Of a stretch of 64,000 bases of DNA, positions 43,475 to 55,266 are shown one piece after another. Each line of letters begins with the position of its first letter. Positions within the stretch are counted from its first letter, which is position 1. The position numbers and the translations under genes were made by a program. The stretch covers positions 1,294,712 to 1,358,711 of the forward strand of contig NW_004457313.1 of assembly GCF_000313135.1 (NCBI RefSeq). The letters run 5' to 3'. The stretch is from Acanthamoeba castellanii str. Neff. Its lineage: Eukaryota > Discosea > Longamoebia > Acanthamoebidae. The notes beneath the pieces are model-generated. The model was given only the letters and a program-made list of their open reading frames with translations. It was not told where the DNA came from and did not search any database.

Positions 43475-45044
43475 ATGGACCTGATGATGAGTAGCAAAGT
43501 CGTCGACGTCGGCGGGATGTCCAAGTACCGGTTCAAGAAGCTGAAGACGATATGGCGCGAGAGATGGGAAGCCGAACAAGAAGGCAACAAAGAGAACGTA
43601 CCGCCCTTCGTCATCAACGGCTCGCTCAAGGTATACCCGACAAGTCGTCCGCTACGCGATACGAAAAGGAGGCCGCTAGCCGCTATTCAAGTCGAACCTA
43701 CGTCACCACTACCGCTACCGCCATCGCGTAAGGAAGTGAAGTCGCACGCCCCTGCTGGTGTAACGCGTGCACCGCTACCGAGATCGATGCAGCCCCACCA
43801 GGCCCCGGGTTCGCCATTGTCGCACAGCGAGAGGAAGCCGTCTAAGGCCCGCGCCTTGTTCTCTCCCGAGTCGCCCGAGCTCGCCCTCGGCAAGAAGTAC
43901 CCTCCCGACCACGCACCGACAGCTGTGCCAGCCAAGCGTCGTCGAGGTCGGCCGAGAAAGACGCCGTTGCCCGTGGAGCAAGCTGCTACCAGGACGAAGC
44001 CCTCGGCATCCCCTCCGCCTGACGCCAACAGAAGACGGCTGTTCGCAGAGACGCAGAGGTCGGGCTCAGAGAGGCGAGCGAAGCTCCTCGCTAGGGAGCA
44101 TCTCTTCAGCGCAGGTGAGCAAGGCGAGGCCACAACAGGCGGTAGCGACTGGGAAGGGGTCGAGACCGACGAGGACGAGGAAGAACCTTCAGACGTCGAG
44201 GAAGACCATTGGGACGACGAATACGCACCCGATACGACACGCGCCGTCAAGGAACGTAAGCGACCGCGCCTCCCCAGCCTCAGCCTGCGGGGTGTCGCCG
44301 GGCAGGAGATGAAGTTCGACATGAAACGCATAGGCATCCAGACGGAGGAGATCATCAAGCTCATCAACAACGAAGAAACGAAGGAGAACATCATCCAGAA
44401 GACTGGCTTCTCCCCGAACTACGTCATGAAGCTGCAGAGAAGAGTGCTTCGAGCCTCACCGAGTAAGCGCCCTCACTTGCCGTTTGTCTGTAGAAGCGCT
44501 CCATCTCACTCGTTGCGTGCTTCTCAAGGTCTGCAGCCGCGGCCCTGCCACGAGCACAGCATCCTGGGCAAGGAGCTGCACGTGCTCTACGGGATCCACG
44601 ACGTGCCGATGTTCATCTGCAAGGAGCTCTGCTACATCCTGTCCGTGTCCGACACCTCTCTCGCCTACTGGAAGAAGAAGGTCCACGCCGAGGAGCTCGA
44701 AACCTCGCAGGACTTCAAGCTCATGTGCGGTCTGCCTATCGTCTTGTGCTTCGAATCGCTGACCTTGGTGGCCCTGAAATGGTAGGGATCAATGCCGCGA
44801 GATCTTCGGAGGTCGAGCCAGCTACACGGTACGCAGGCATCTCCTCTTGGTCATCATCGAGAGCATTGCGCCCTAACTCTTCTAGGACCAGCTCTTCCCT
44901 GCTAGTTCGCTCATGAAGATGCTGCTCGAGATGGAGAAGTCCAAGCAGAACACTTTCGAAATTCCCGCGTTCGGCAAGTTGATGGAGAAGGTGAAGCTTT
45001 ACGTCGAGGAAGAAGAAGGAGGAGCCGACGAGGGATCCGCCTAG
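43475..45044 (+). CDS. AT-hook nuclear protein with KEN box; unidentified C-terminal domain
   Basis: Exon 1 is 43475-44462 and exon 2 starts at 44529; the junctions near 44740-44885 are uncertain, and the last exon ends at the stop 45042-45044. The N-terminus is basic and contains NKENVPP, a textbook KEN degron, with RxxL sequences nearby (RRPLA). A single AT-hook core, KRRRGRPRKTP (about residue 155), indicates binding to the DNA minor groove. An acidic segment (VETDEDEEEPSDVEED) follows, then a conserved helical region (KRIGIQTEEIIKLINNEETKENII, FICKELCYILSVSDTSLAYWKKKV). The last part (REIFGGRASYT joined to DQLFPASSLMKMLLEME) requires an unusually short intron of about 40 nt. It is probably a cell-cycle-regulated chromatin protein. 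Ends 14 bp from the convergent next gene. Confidence 0.7.
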
Positions 45045-45058
45045 TCTCGAGAGCAACG

Positions 45059-48000
45059 TCACGTACGCTTCTCCTTAATGATCTGCGTCACGTAAGCAGC
45101 GAAGTTAACGTCGAACTTCTGCGCCTCCTTCTGGCTCAACAGGCTCTTTCGATAGTCGAACAGCGTGTGGAAGCCCAAGAACGCGGCAAACACTTCCACC
45201 TGTACAGTTCACGCACATCTTCGGTCAATCGAGCATTCGCACAACCAAGAAGAGTGGTGTACGAACGATTCGCTTCCACTTTGTCGTCTTAGCGCATGAC
45301 TCGAGCGATCCCGAGCAGTTCTTGCAGAGCAGTGCGAAGTCACCTCTCGCCTCCTGAGTTGCAATGTGATCAATTTGGCCGATTGCCGAGTGGGCGTGCA
45401 GTGTGTGGTGGTACCTCGCTTTGCGCGCACTCGTCGGTCACCAGGAGCAAGATCACCGAAGCGATCAGCATGAAGCGACAACTGTCCTGCAACTGTACAA
45501 AGGAGGTACGATGCCGCTTCCAAGCCTGCCCACCGCCACCCTACATCAGATGGCTCGCCAAGGAGCAGTGAAGTAACGACTTGCAAGGGTACCTTCCTGG
45601 ACGCCACCATGTCGTAGAGGCTCGAGTACTTCTCTGCGACCTGCGAAAGGTGACATTTCGAGCTTAGCTACGGAGCAGTGCGTGCCAAGCGCTTCCCATC
45701 CGTACCTCACGCAAGAAGGACGCCACCTGGTCTGCCAACGTGCTGAGTATCTCCACCTTGCTCTGCTCCCGAAGCGAGAAGTGTGCCGTCATCCGGTACT
45801 TGGATCCGACCTCCTCCTCCTCGTCGTCTGTTCTCCCCCGTTCCTCGCTCGCTCGCCCATCGCCATCAAGTAGCACGTAGTCGATCGGCAGGAACCCACC
45901 GGGGAGGAAGCAGAGCGCGCCGTATCGCTTCATGATCGCCTCCTGCAGCTGCTGCGCCATCCGCACCGCCTCGGCTTCCACGCCCTCGAGCGTGAAGGTG
46001 GTACCACCTTCTCTCGCACTCGTCTCGTCGGCGCCTTCGCTTGTCTGAGGCTTCAGGCCGTTGGGCACAGGGCTCGCCTTGAGCCTCTCGTCGAGGGCCT
46101 TGAGGTGAATGAGCTGCGCGTAGCACTTCTTCATCCTCTCCTTCAGGTAGGCCCGCGGGTGGTAAGCCGGCTGGTAGTTCGCCACGAACAGGTGGCTCTT
46201 CGTTATCGAGTCGCAGTTCAACGAGACGACGTATGCCCTCTCCCCGAGCTTCTCCTTGTCTCGACTCTTCTCGTCTACTTCGCTTTGCTGCTGGGCTCGA
46301 GCGCTTGTGTTATCGATGTCGTACTTAAGGCACAGGGCGATGAACGAAGCCAACGCAGAGTCGACCAACTGCACCGGAATCGGCTCCGGCACCGCCGCGC
46401 CATGGGCCAGCACGTCGCGCACGCGCACCGAGTCTAGCAGAGGAGAAGACACACGATGAGCACACGTCATCCGAAGAGAAGACGAGAAACGAAGAAGAAG
46501 AGAAGAAGAAGAGGATGAAGAAGCAACGGTACCGGCCCAGATGAAGGTGTCTAAAAGTACGTTGGTATTGTGATCACCCAGCTCATCGTAGATCAAGTTC
46601 CTGTTCTCCTTCTCCCCAACGCTGGAAGCCAGCAGAATGTCCAGCGTCGTGTAGAGCACATCACTTTCTGCGCAGCGGGTAACGAACATCGAACATGAGA
46701 TAGACGATCATGTGTGGATATGGTCTCTCCGGTCTCCCCGAAAGACAAGGCGCGGAGGTGAAGGTGCGTACCTGCGGAGAGGATGGTCTCCGGGCAGTTG
46801 TTGACGATGGAGTAGATGCGCCGGATGCACTTCTCCATCTGTTGAAAGAGGAGCACCAACGTGTTGGCGTAGTGGCCCTTCCTACTCGAGGGAGCAGATG
46901 AGGAAGGAACGCTAGCTCAGTTCATCCATCTACGACTGTACGATGAAAATGATGGTGGTGGTGGTGATGATGATGGTGGTGATGAATCACGTTACTTACT
47001 GGTGCTGGGCGAGCATCTCCCGGAGCACTGGGTGCTGGGTGGGGAGAGTGAAGAAGCTGCGCTCGATCAAACGCTCCACGCGCTCGTAGTCCGTGTGCTC
47101 TACACGTACATGGAAAGTTGTTAGCATTCTGATGTGATGAGCAGAAGGTCGTGGTGGAGACGACGATGATGGTGATGGTGGAAGAGAAACCCTGGAAGAG
47201 GTGAAGCGAAGGAGGCATGTTGGGGTAGCGTGCGCCTGAAAGGTCGATGAGCGGACGCGGCGTGTAGTCCCACTTGCACAGGGCATCGGCGATGCTCAGG
47301 TAGACCAGCATCATCAGCGAGGTGTAGCTGGCGTGGAACTCGGGAGGCACGAGGAACCCGTGCCACAGCAGGTTGCGAAGGTTGAGGCTGGACAGTGGCC
47401 CGATGAGCAGTCGAATGAAGAACATCTGCGAGAAGAAGACAAACACCACTGAGCTTGAGGCATGCGCGCGAACCGACAACACACACCACACCACACACCA
47501 CACACACCACACACACACACCACACACACCACACACACCACACACACCACACACACCACACACACAGAATGATAACGGCGGGCATGGATCACCTTTTCGA
47601 CACCAATCGCGTTGACGATTTCTTCGGCGACCAAGAGCTCGTTGAGCTTGCGCGGGATGAGACTCGGGTCACACTGGGCTCGCGAGGCATAGACATCGCC
47701 TGCACGGGTGTGAGAGAGACGCGCGAAGATCAGGGGACGTGGTCACCACCACCGATCAGAGAAGAAGGAGAGCGGCATGCCTAGTGTTCGCTCAAACGCG
47801 CTCGAAAGCAAGCTGAAGGCGAGCATGGCCTGCTCCGCACTACCGCACATCAGCGCATACGTCTCAGTGAAGAACTGCCTCAGGGGTAGAAGGCCCTGTT
47901 GGTGAGTAGCGGCCTCACGAGAGAATACAACGAGGGCAAGAGGCAGCCTCACACTACCTCTGGTCTGGCGGTGATGGTGAAACGGTGCTGGTAGAGCTCG

Positions 48001-48452
48001 GCGAAGCGCAAGGCTGGCATGCGGCCGAGCCACGAGCGGTGCACGAAGAGGCTGACCTTGCGCAGGAATGGGGCAGCCCGAAGGAAGTCGTCGTCGTCGG
48101 ACGTGATGACCCGCTCGGCGAGGCCTTTGCCGCGGTCCATGCTCCCTAGCGCCTCGTTGCTGGTCAATCGTTGCCAGTTGAGCGTTCCGTCTGGCATTGT
48201 GATGAAGTCCTCAATCTTCCAGCCTTCGTTCTGGATCTCGGTCCAGTGTGCATCCTCGTCCAGCCACACCATGCCAAAGACGCGAGGAGAAAGAAAGATT
48301 GGTCTCGCCTGCTGACAGGCCTGCCGCAACTCATCCAGCTCGACTGCATTCTCGTTGTCGCTGCCGCTCTGTAGCGCCTTTCCGGCCCACCAGCTGCGCT
48401 CGCTAGGGCTTGTGGCAGACTGGAACAGTGTCCAGTGCCTCTGCCAGTCCAT
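45059..48452 (-). CDS. ERMARD/DUF4209-like large protein
   Basis: Many exons, from about 48452 (MDWQRHWTLFQSA) to a stop at 45061-45059. Recognisable pieces in order: a long N-terminal exon (RPIFLSPRVFGMVWLDEDAHWTE), RQFFTETYALMCGSAEQAM, the segment SLNLRNLLWHGFLVPPEFHASY near 47390-47330, MEKCIRRIYSIVNNCPETILSAG, a region with VVSLNCDSITKSHLFVANYQPAY near 46220, and a C-terminal hydrophobic stretch (FMLIASVILLLVTDE) followed by FDVNFAAYVTQIIKEKRT. The RNLLWHGF signature is characteristic of the DUF4209 / endoplasmic-reticulum membrane-associated RNA degradation (ERMARD) family as I recall it, which has a hydrophobic C-terminal part. The start is uncertain because no in-frame ATG lies further upstream before a plausible acceptor. 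The exact biochemical role is unknown. Confidence 0.66.
47466..47566. repeat. (ACACACC)n-type microsatellite in the ERMARD-like gene
   Basis: About 100 bp of ACACC/ACACACC units within an intron between the exons near 47425 and 47600. On the sense (minus) strand it is GT-rich. Confidence 0.85.
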
Positions 48453-48559
48453 TGCGTTAATCAAGAGCACCTCCGTCTGCTGGCGGCACTCATGGAGTCT
48501 CCTGGTGTGGTTCTGTTTCTCGTTCTTTTCTCAGTGTTTCTTTTGTGAATGGCGGCAGG

Positions 48560-48581
48560 GATTTAATTGATCAATTAAATC
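48560..48581. promoter_or_regulatory. Perfect 22-bp AT-rich palindrome in a divergent promoter
   Basis: Half-site GATTTAATTGA followed directly by its exact reverse complement. It lies 13 bp before the plus-strand ATG at 48594 and about 108 bp from the minus-strand start at 48452. The high A/T content contrasts with the surrounding GC-rich sequence. Confidence 0.6.
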
Positions 48582-48593
48582 ATCGCGCCGAAG

Positions 48594-51500
48594 ATGAGAC
48601 GCCTGTGCCGTGTGCAGAGGCTGCCAAGCCCCAAGGCACGTCCGGGCCAGACGAAACCCCTCTCGTGCACGGTCGGGGCAACGCCAGCATCTCGCTTCCT
48701 CTCCCAATTCCGGTGCATTTCGCGAGAAGCAAGATGGAGCGGGATTAATGCACGACTGGGCGTCTCCACTCGCCAGCATTCGACTACCACGCTCCCCAGG
48801 CATGCACTTTGCACCTCTTCTTCCTACTCTACACGCGCATTCGAGCCAGCGATCGGCGAAGTGCCGGAAGATGAGCCAAATCTCGCCGAGGAAGGCCGCG
48901 TGATCGAATACATCGAAGACGGCGTGCCCAAGCTTGGGCTGTTGCTGCAGAAGCTGGAGGAGCACGAGCGGGAGAGCAAATCGCTCTGGATCGTGGGCAG
49001 CCAGGATGCTCGCAAGTTCGCCCTCTCCCAGGCCAAGTTCTCCTACGTGTGGCCAGAGATGCCACAGCTCGGACTGGTTGATGGCATCACGGCACAAGCG
49101 GTACGAGGCAATGCCAAGCAGCTTGCCGCGCTGGCCAAAGAGGCTGAGGACCTGCGGGCCACGATCGCTCCTGAGCGCCTGCAAGCGCTGTGGGAAGAAG
49201 CTCAGCTGACAGGGGATTCGCCAGGTACTCACTCAAGTTCTCTCTGCATACACATTGTCCCTTCTTCTTCTTCTTCCTCACCCACACCGCCGCATATGTG
49301 AAGACTCGCCCAGGAAGACAATCACTCCCGTGCAAGCTGCCCAGTTCCTCTTTGGCAGCACCGGCCCGCTCGAGGTACACGCCCATCACGCGACCCTCAG
49401 GCATAGATCACGCTGTGCATTGCTTGACCTCGCTTTTGTCTTTTCACACAGACCTACGCGGCGCACGGCCTGCTGTGGGAGACGCGGGTGTACTTCAAGC
49501 CGCGAGGCAAGACCTTTGTCTGTAGGGACCGCGAGATGGCAGAGGAGCTCAAGGATTCACTGCAGGACCGAGTAGACAGTGTCAAGCATTCCAAGCTCTT
49601 CCTCATCAAAATGCGACACAAGCTCGAACGTGCTGTTGGTGGAGACCAGGTGCGCCTCACTCGCCGCTCTCCTCCTTCACTAGCGCCTTCTGTTGCTTAT
49701 TGCCTGTGTGCGTGCAGGCACCTTCTGCCTTCTTGCCAGACATTGCGGACCTCAGCAAGGAATACCAAGCGTGTTGGAAGAGTCTCAACTACGCTGAGGA
49801 CCGAGCCAGCACAGACGTGGACCTTGTGGCTGGCGGGATGGACTCCCTGACGGAGAAGCAACACCTAGACTTCCTCAAGAAGTGCGCCCTCTCTTTCAAG
49901 AAGCGTTTGCTGACAGCAGCTCCTTCTGCTGCACTGCCCTAACCCTCCATCGTCAACTACCCTACATTTCGCAGGTATGCCGCTATGATCATCTCTGAGA
50001 CGCCCAGCTCTGAGCCGATCGATGTGACGGAGCACACCCCGCTCGAGGGTCTCTTGAAGGAGGGTGCCAATTCGGTCGACCTCTTCAACGCCATGGTGCA
50101 ATTAGGCGTCTTCTCTGAAAAGGAGAACCTGGACATCATCCTCCACCGCCGACCACTCCACTTCCCTGAAGAAGCCTCCACTTGGGTCAACGTACGCGCC
50201 TCTTCCTTGTGCGGCCGGAGCCGATTCGGTTCGAGTGTTGTCATCTCACTACTGGTGTGTGGTATGGATCTATAGGAGGTGCTCGCTCAACCGCCGCCGG
50301 ATAGCGACGGAGGAAAACGACTGGACTTGCGGCAACTGCCAGTCTACACCATAGACCCGCACGACGCCTACGAGATCGACGATGGCCTGTCCATTCAGAC
50401 CGACGAGGATGGCGACACCTGGGTTTATGTACACGTGGCCGACCCCACGAGGTACTGCACGCCTCCCAGTGAACAGCTGCCCACTTTATGTCGCATCCAG
50501 AACAGACTTCTTACCGCAGAGACTGTTGATTCATAGATGGATCACGCCGGACAGTCCACTCGATCTATTGGCGCGTGACAGGGCGCAGTCGTTGTACCTC
50601 CCCAACGGCGTGTCCCTGCCCCTGTTTCCGCCCAAGTTCACCTCTCAGGCCGTGGCCTTGCGACCAAACACCCGAAGCTGCGCTCTGACATTTGCAGCCA
50701 AGCTCGACCGTGGTACGCATCGTCACAGGCCGCGCTGCAACTTTCTCAACTGACGCACACTTGAAAACAAAAATGGTAGAGAGCGGTGAAATCAAGGATT
50801 ACAAGATCGCCCCCACGCTGGTGGAGAATGTGCACGGCCTCACCTACGGGCAGGCCGATTCTCTCATCCTCTCCGGGCAGGAGAAGTACGCCAAGGCCAC
50901 GGCACAGTATCTCCCGCTTCATCTTCAGGAGGAGCAGCAGCTGTTGGCTGTTCCCGACGCCGACGAACGGGAAGAGCGCAAGGTACGCAAAAGATCGCTA
51001 TCTCCTTTGCTCCAGTTCGCATTGTGCCTTCAAAGTGGCCCCACTCACTGCACTGTTAGAACGATATCAAGGAAAGCCTCCGACGCTTGGGGCTCAACCA
51101 TAAGTTGGGCAAGAAGAAGGGGGAAGCGTCGCGCAAGGAGGCACCACACAGGACACTCGATCTGCAGCGTGTGGAGTCCGCAGATACGTTCAGCAACAGG
51201 GAACTGGCGAGGCCGGGCGTGGACAAGGAGGCCGCGATGGGTGCAGTGTGGGGTCTACACGAAATGGCCAAGTTGCGGCGACGCTACCGCGAGCAGAGGG
51301 GCGCAGTTATCGTGTCTCTGCCCACCACCGCCATCCGCATCGATGGTGCGTGATCGATCAACGATCCCCCCCTGACATTTTATGTGGAGTCTGGCTTGGC
51401 GATCTACTCACATCGTTCATGGGTGTGCCGTGTTTAGATGTGGCACAGCATCGAGGTGTGAGGGTGCGTCGGCTCGAGTCCAAGGTCACCGAGGAGGGTG

Positions 51501-52475
51501 CCAACCTGGGGCAGGAAGGCGCGAGTGAAGAAGGCGAAGAGGAAGAGGAGATCGAGGGAATGCAAGAGAGCACGGGCGCGCGTATGATGGTGGAGGAGCT
51601 GATGCTTCTCGCCGGTGAGATCGCTGGCAAGTTTGCCGAGGCCAGAGGGATCCCAATCCCCTTCCGCGTTCAGCAGCGACCTCCGGTATGTGTACCCTCT
51701 TCACCACTCTCGTCCCCCTGCGGCGTTGTTGCTGATTTGTTGTGGCGCGCGCAGGGCGACTCAAAATATTTAGATTATCTCGTGCGGGGCAAGGAGAAGA
51801 AGGCCGTTGTAAAGTCGTGGAAGTCGCTGGTGGGGCTGCCGCCCACGAAATACTCGTCCGTTCCCGGACCTCACTTCTCGCTGGCACTCGACAGCTACGC
51901 TCAGGTAAGAGGCATTGCGCGCACTCTGCCACTGCTGACTCCCGGTAGTGTACTGACCTGAAATCACCTTCTACCGATCGCTTGAAGGTGACCTCGCCAA
52001 TGCGACGATACGCCGACGTGTTGGCTCATCACCAGATCAAAGCCGCTCTTCGTGGCGAGGAGCCTCCCTTCCTTTCGTGGCATTTCGTCCCCATGTTCCA
52101 GACCATGATCCAAAGGAAGCAGGAGTTCGCATCGCTGGTGGAGGTGATTTCCAGGCGGTGGATCATTCAGTACCTCAAGGAGAACAAGGACCGACCATTC
52201 CGGTATGCGCCCTTCTGCTTCACCACGCGTTGATGGCAGTTGTCGACTGACCGTCACACCACCAATGCAGTGCGGTGGTACTCGAAGTGCAGGAGAAGAG
52301 GGCCGGCGGTAACTTGATCGGCGACAGTCGTGCGACGGTGCTACTGTCGGAGCTCGGGTGGCGCACCATCGTCACCGTGCCCAAGTCCGTCAAGCAGGGC
52401 CACGCCCTCACCCTGCGAGTCCGTACGGCCGACCCGTGGACCAACTACGTCTCCTTCTTCAAGCTGCGCCAATAA
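48594..52475 (+). CDS. RNB-domain (RNase II/R family) 3'-5' exoribonuclease, probably mitochondrial
   Basis: Multi-exon gene. The ~85-residue N-terminus is rich in Arg/Ser/Thr with few acids (MRRLCRVQRLPSPKARPGQTK...), a likely mitochondrial presequence. An N-terminal helical region follows (KSLWIVGSQDARKFAL, HGLLWETRVYFKPRGKTFVCRD). The RNB catalytic centre reads TIDPHDAYEIDDGLS, then YVHVADPT, and later TSPMRRYADVLAHHQI. The product ends with an OB/S1-like tail (VVLEVQEKRAGGNLI...TLRVRTADPWTNYVSFFKL). Of the four metal-binding acids of E. coli RNase II, one is Glu here (YEIDD), as I recall for cyanobacterial and organellar members. It would degrade RNA processively in mitochondria. The TAA stop overlaps AATAAA (52471-52476). 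Confidence 0.87.
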
Positions 52476-53184
52476 ACCAACCACTTCGCGGTCCGCCTCT
52501 CTCCCAGAGCTTTCGCTCCTTCTTTGTTGACGTTCGTCTGCGATTTGTATCTTCATCTTATCTCACCGCCATCATCTTGTCAAGTCTCACTCCGAACGGT
52601 GATACTATCTACGTTGATCTCTCGGCAGTCGCTGAGCTGCCGTACGTGTAGCACCTCAGGTGGACGACAGAGATAGCAATCGTGAGCGCACCTCTACTCG
52701 CACAGCCCAGATACTCCCCAGAAACTCGCGCTCGTCATTCTCGTGCATTCCAGAACCACCTGGCTGGTCTCTAGAAAGAGCCAAGTGTGACCTAAGGTTT
52801 GATTTTGAACCCTGATTGAGTGCTGGCTAGCCAGTCCTTGTGGAGAAGATCAGCCAGCGCTCAGGTAGGTAGAGTGTTTCAGTGGAGATTTCCCACCGGG
52901 CAGGGCCTTGGGCGGGTTCGAACCCATGAAAGTTGCGCCACAGTGCCAATCGTGCTTGTTGGGAGATGGAAATTTCGGCGCAAGTGCCAGAGTTCTGATG
53001 TGACGTGGGCACACCCGTACGTTACTGGGCGGTTGGCCAGGTTTAAATACAAACGCTCCTCACCATCAACCACAACTCAGAACTCAATCGAACCAAGAGC
53101 GTGGACGTTACGACAACGCTAAAACAGTTATAACCACCACCTATCTTCGACAACAACCATCCCCTACCGCGCTACCCTACCATC
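52476..53184. other. Intergenic region and promoter of the small basic protein gene
   Basis: About 700 bp. A TATA-like TTTAAATA lies at 53042-53049, about 140 bp before the ATG at 53185. A GGTTCGAACC sequence near 52915 resembles a tRNA T-arm, but no tRNA can be folded around it. No other gene seen. Confidence 0.5.
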
Positions 53185-53544
53185 ATGAACCCACAGTACA
53201 CGTTCGAGTCGAGCGAGTTCGCCCACTTCGTGGACACGCGCATCCGATGGCTGCAGGCCCAGCTGTCCCACATCCAGGCCATGAAGAGCCTCCTGCGCGA
53301 GAAGAAGAAGCGAAGCCCCAAGCCCGCTGTGCCCAACCAGAAGCGACGCAGCGACGACCACTGTCACCAGGTCTCGTGGGCTCTGCAGAAGGCATCGAAG
53401 AAATTTGCGCACCACCAGAGCCGGCGACGAAGGAGGGCCGCAGCCCGGGTGCCCCTGACCTGGACTCCGGCCACCTTCACGACGCTCAGCGAATCGCCGG
53501 TTCGCAGTGGCTGCGCCGCCCGCACTAGCCTGCGCGCCTACTGA
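53185..53544 (+). CDS. Small basic intronless protein, unidentified
   Basis: Single exon, 119 aa, very basic (KKKRSPKP, SRRRRRAAAR). Residues ~8-45 may form an amphipathic helix (FAHFVDTRIRWLQAQLSHIQAMKSLL). It has its own TATA-like box, an A/C-rich leader, and the ATG in good context (CATCATGAAC). Like the intronless gene at 29999 it may be an inducible gene. No family is recognised. Coding status rests on the ORF, helix periodicity and promoter layout. Confidence 0.55.
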   Translation: MNPQYTFESSEFAHFVDTRIRWLQAQLSHIQAMKSLLREKKKRSPKPAVPNQKRRSDDHCHQVSWALQKASKKFAHHQSRRRRRAAARVPLTWTPATFTTLSESPVRSGCAARTSLRAY

Positions 53545-53727
53545 ATACTGGTTCACGCCTCGTAGCGGACCAGGAGGGAGAGGTCTCGAGAGCGATACAT
53601 ACTTTCTCTGTATTTTGGAATCATCACGATTCATTCATTGCACATACATACATATTTCATATACACACATACATATTCATGCATCACATTTATGTTCATT
53701 ATCACACCAAATCAGCAGCGATGTTCA

Positions 53728-55266
53728 TCAAAAAGCGACGGTGAGGACGATCTTGCCAATGGCCTTTCCGCTGTCCTGCAGCTCGAGCGCGTCCACCAGC
53801 TTGTCCCACGCGAACCTGTGGTTAGCCGTCGTGCGCAGGACCTTGGCGTCAACCAGCGACGCCACCCTGTTGAGGATGGCGCCCTGCTTCTCCGGCTCCA
53901 CGCCGTACAAGCCGCGCGTGAACATCAACTCGAACACAAGCGAGCCGCGCTTCCCCTGCAGTTGTGTGTAACGTGCACATGAGTGAGAGCGATTACTCAC
54001 CTGGAAGATGTTTGGAGGCGCGTACGAAGAGAGGAGCAGTGTTGATGGGCGTTTGGATGGGTAAAATGTGGCCGATCTTGCCCAGCGGGTTGACCAGCTG
54101 GATGAGCTGATCGATCACCGGCTCCGGCTCGCTTGTGTTGAAGATGAAGTCCACGCCCTAGAGGCAAACCGCGTCAGTCGCAGATATAATAATAAATAAA
54201 GTTACAAGAGGAGAGAGCGAACCTTGAGGCCCAGCTTGGCCAGCTCATCGGCGAGGGGATTGCGGTGGTTGATGGTCTCGTCGGCTCCGTGGGCCTTGCT
54301 GTACTCGATCGTCTCAGGCCTGGCAGCAGACCCGATCACTCTCCCGATCTTCAGCACCTGTCGAAGTATAGCCAGTTAAACAGCTGCATAGATCTACACT
54401 CCGCGTACAGTCGCGACAGGCACGCTCGGCATCGAGGCGCGTACATGCTTGGCGATCTGCAGGGCAATGGAACCCACGCCGCCTGCGCCGCCCAGCACGA
54501 GGAGGGTCTTGTGCTGGTTGATGGTCTCATCGCCCACGTCGGCGGGCACGGGGATGCCGAAGCCCTCCACCAGCAGCTCCCACGCCGTCAAGCTCTGCAT
54601 TCGCACGTGCGGCCCCGATTAATAAGGTCAGTCCCACAATCCAAGCGACACAAGACATTGCGTAAGCGTGTGGTGCGGTGGTGCGGGGAGAAAGCGCACG
54701 GTGAGCGGGAGGGCGGCGGCTTCCTCATGGGTGAGAGATGAGGGCTTGCGCCCGACGAGCCGCTCATCAACAGTGGTGTACTCAGCAAAGCTGCCCGCTC
54801 TGTTGATAACGCCTGCGCCAGCCGACCACCGGTTAGTCCATGCCTGGTCAGGCTCAGACGGACAGTTCAGGGAGGGTAGCGCTCATACCAGCAAAGTAGA
54901 CCTCGTCGCCGGCCTTGAAGAGGGTCACCTCGGCGCCCACTGCCTCCACCACACCCGACGCGTCCCATCCGGGGATGATAGGCGACTCGACCGGGGCGTT
55001 CACGTCGCCGCCCCAGTTGGTAATCTTCTTGATGTCCACCTGCGGTAGAGGGAAACAGAAAGATTAGAAGAAGAATGATGTTGTTGGAGCCGACTTGTGG
55101 GGAGGGAGCGTACGGGGTTGGTGGCAACGGCAACGTTACGGACAAGGAGGTCGCGCCGACCCGGCTGCGGCTTGGGTACGTCGACCAGGTGGAGCACCTC
55201 AGAGGGCTGACCATGGCGGGTGAGGCCGTAGGCTTTGATGCTGGGCTGCTTGCTCTCTGTCGACAT
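53728..55266 (-). CDS. MDR-superfamily zinc-type alcohol dehydrogenase-like oxidoreductase
   Basis: Multi-exon gene starting at 55266 ([51 protein letters not shown]) and ending at a stop at 53730-53728. It matches the medium-chain dehydrogenase/quinone-oxidoreductase layout: the GroES-like N-terminal half ([42 protein letters not shown]), then [15 protein letters not shown], the NAD(P)H-binding loop [18 protein letters not shown], a Rossmann fold ([17 protein letters not shown]), and a C-terminal lobe ending [12 protein letters not shown]. The structural-zinc cysteines are absent, as in the zinc-independent quinone reductases and the TIGR02817-type subfamily. It probably reduces a quinone or enone with NADPH in the cytosol. 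Confidence 0.87.

Noticed and set aside
50353..50400. Loss of catalytic Asp in the RNB domain (EIDD)
   Set aside because: Glu at this position occurs, as I recall, in cyanobacterial and organellar RNase II/R members, so it marks a subfamily and is not taken as inactivation.
52840..52935. tRNA-like segment with GGTTCGAACC and GGTAGGTAGAGT
   Set aside because: A D-arm-like stretch and a T-loop-like sequence are present, but the T-stem pairs only three bases and no anticodon stem or acceptor stem can be formed on either strand.
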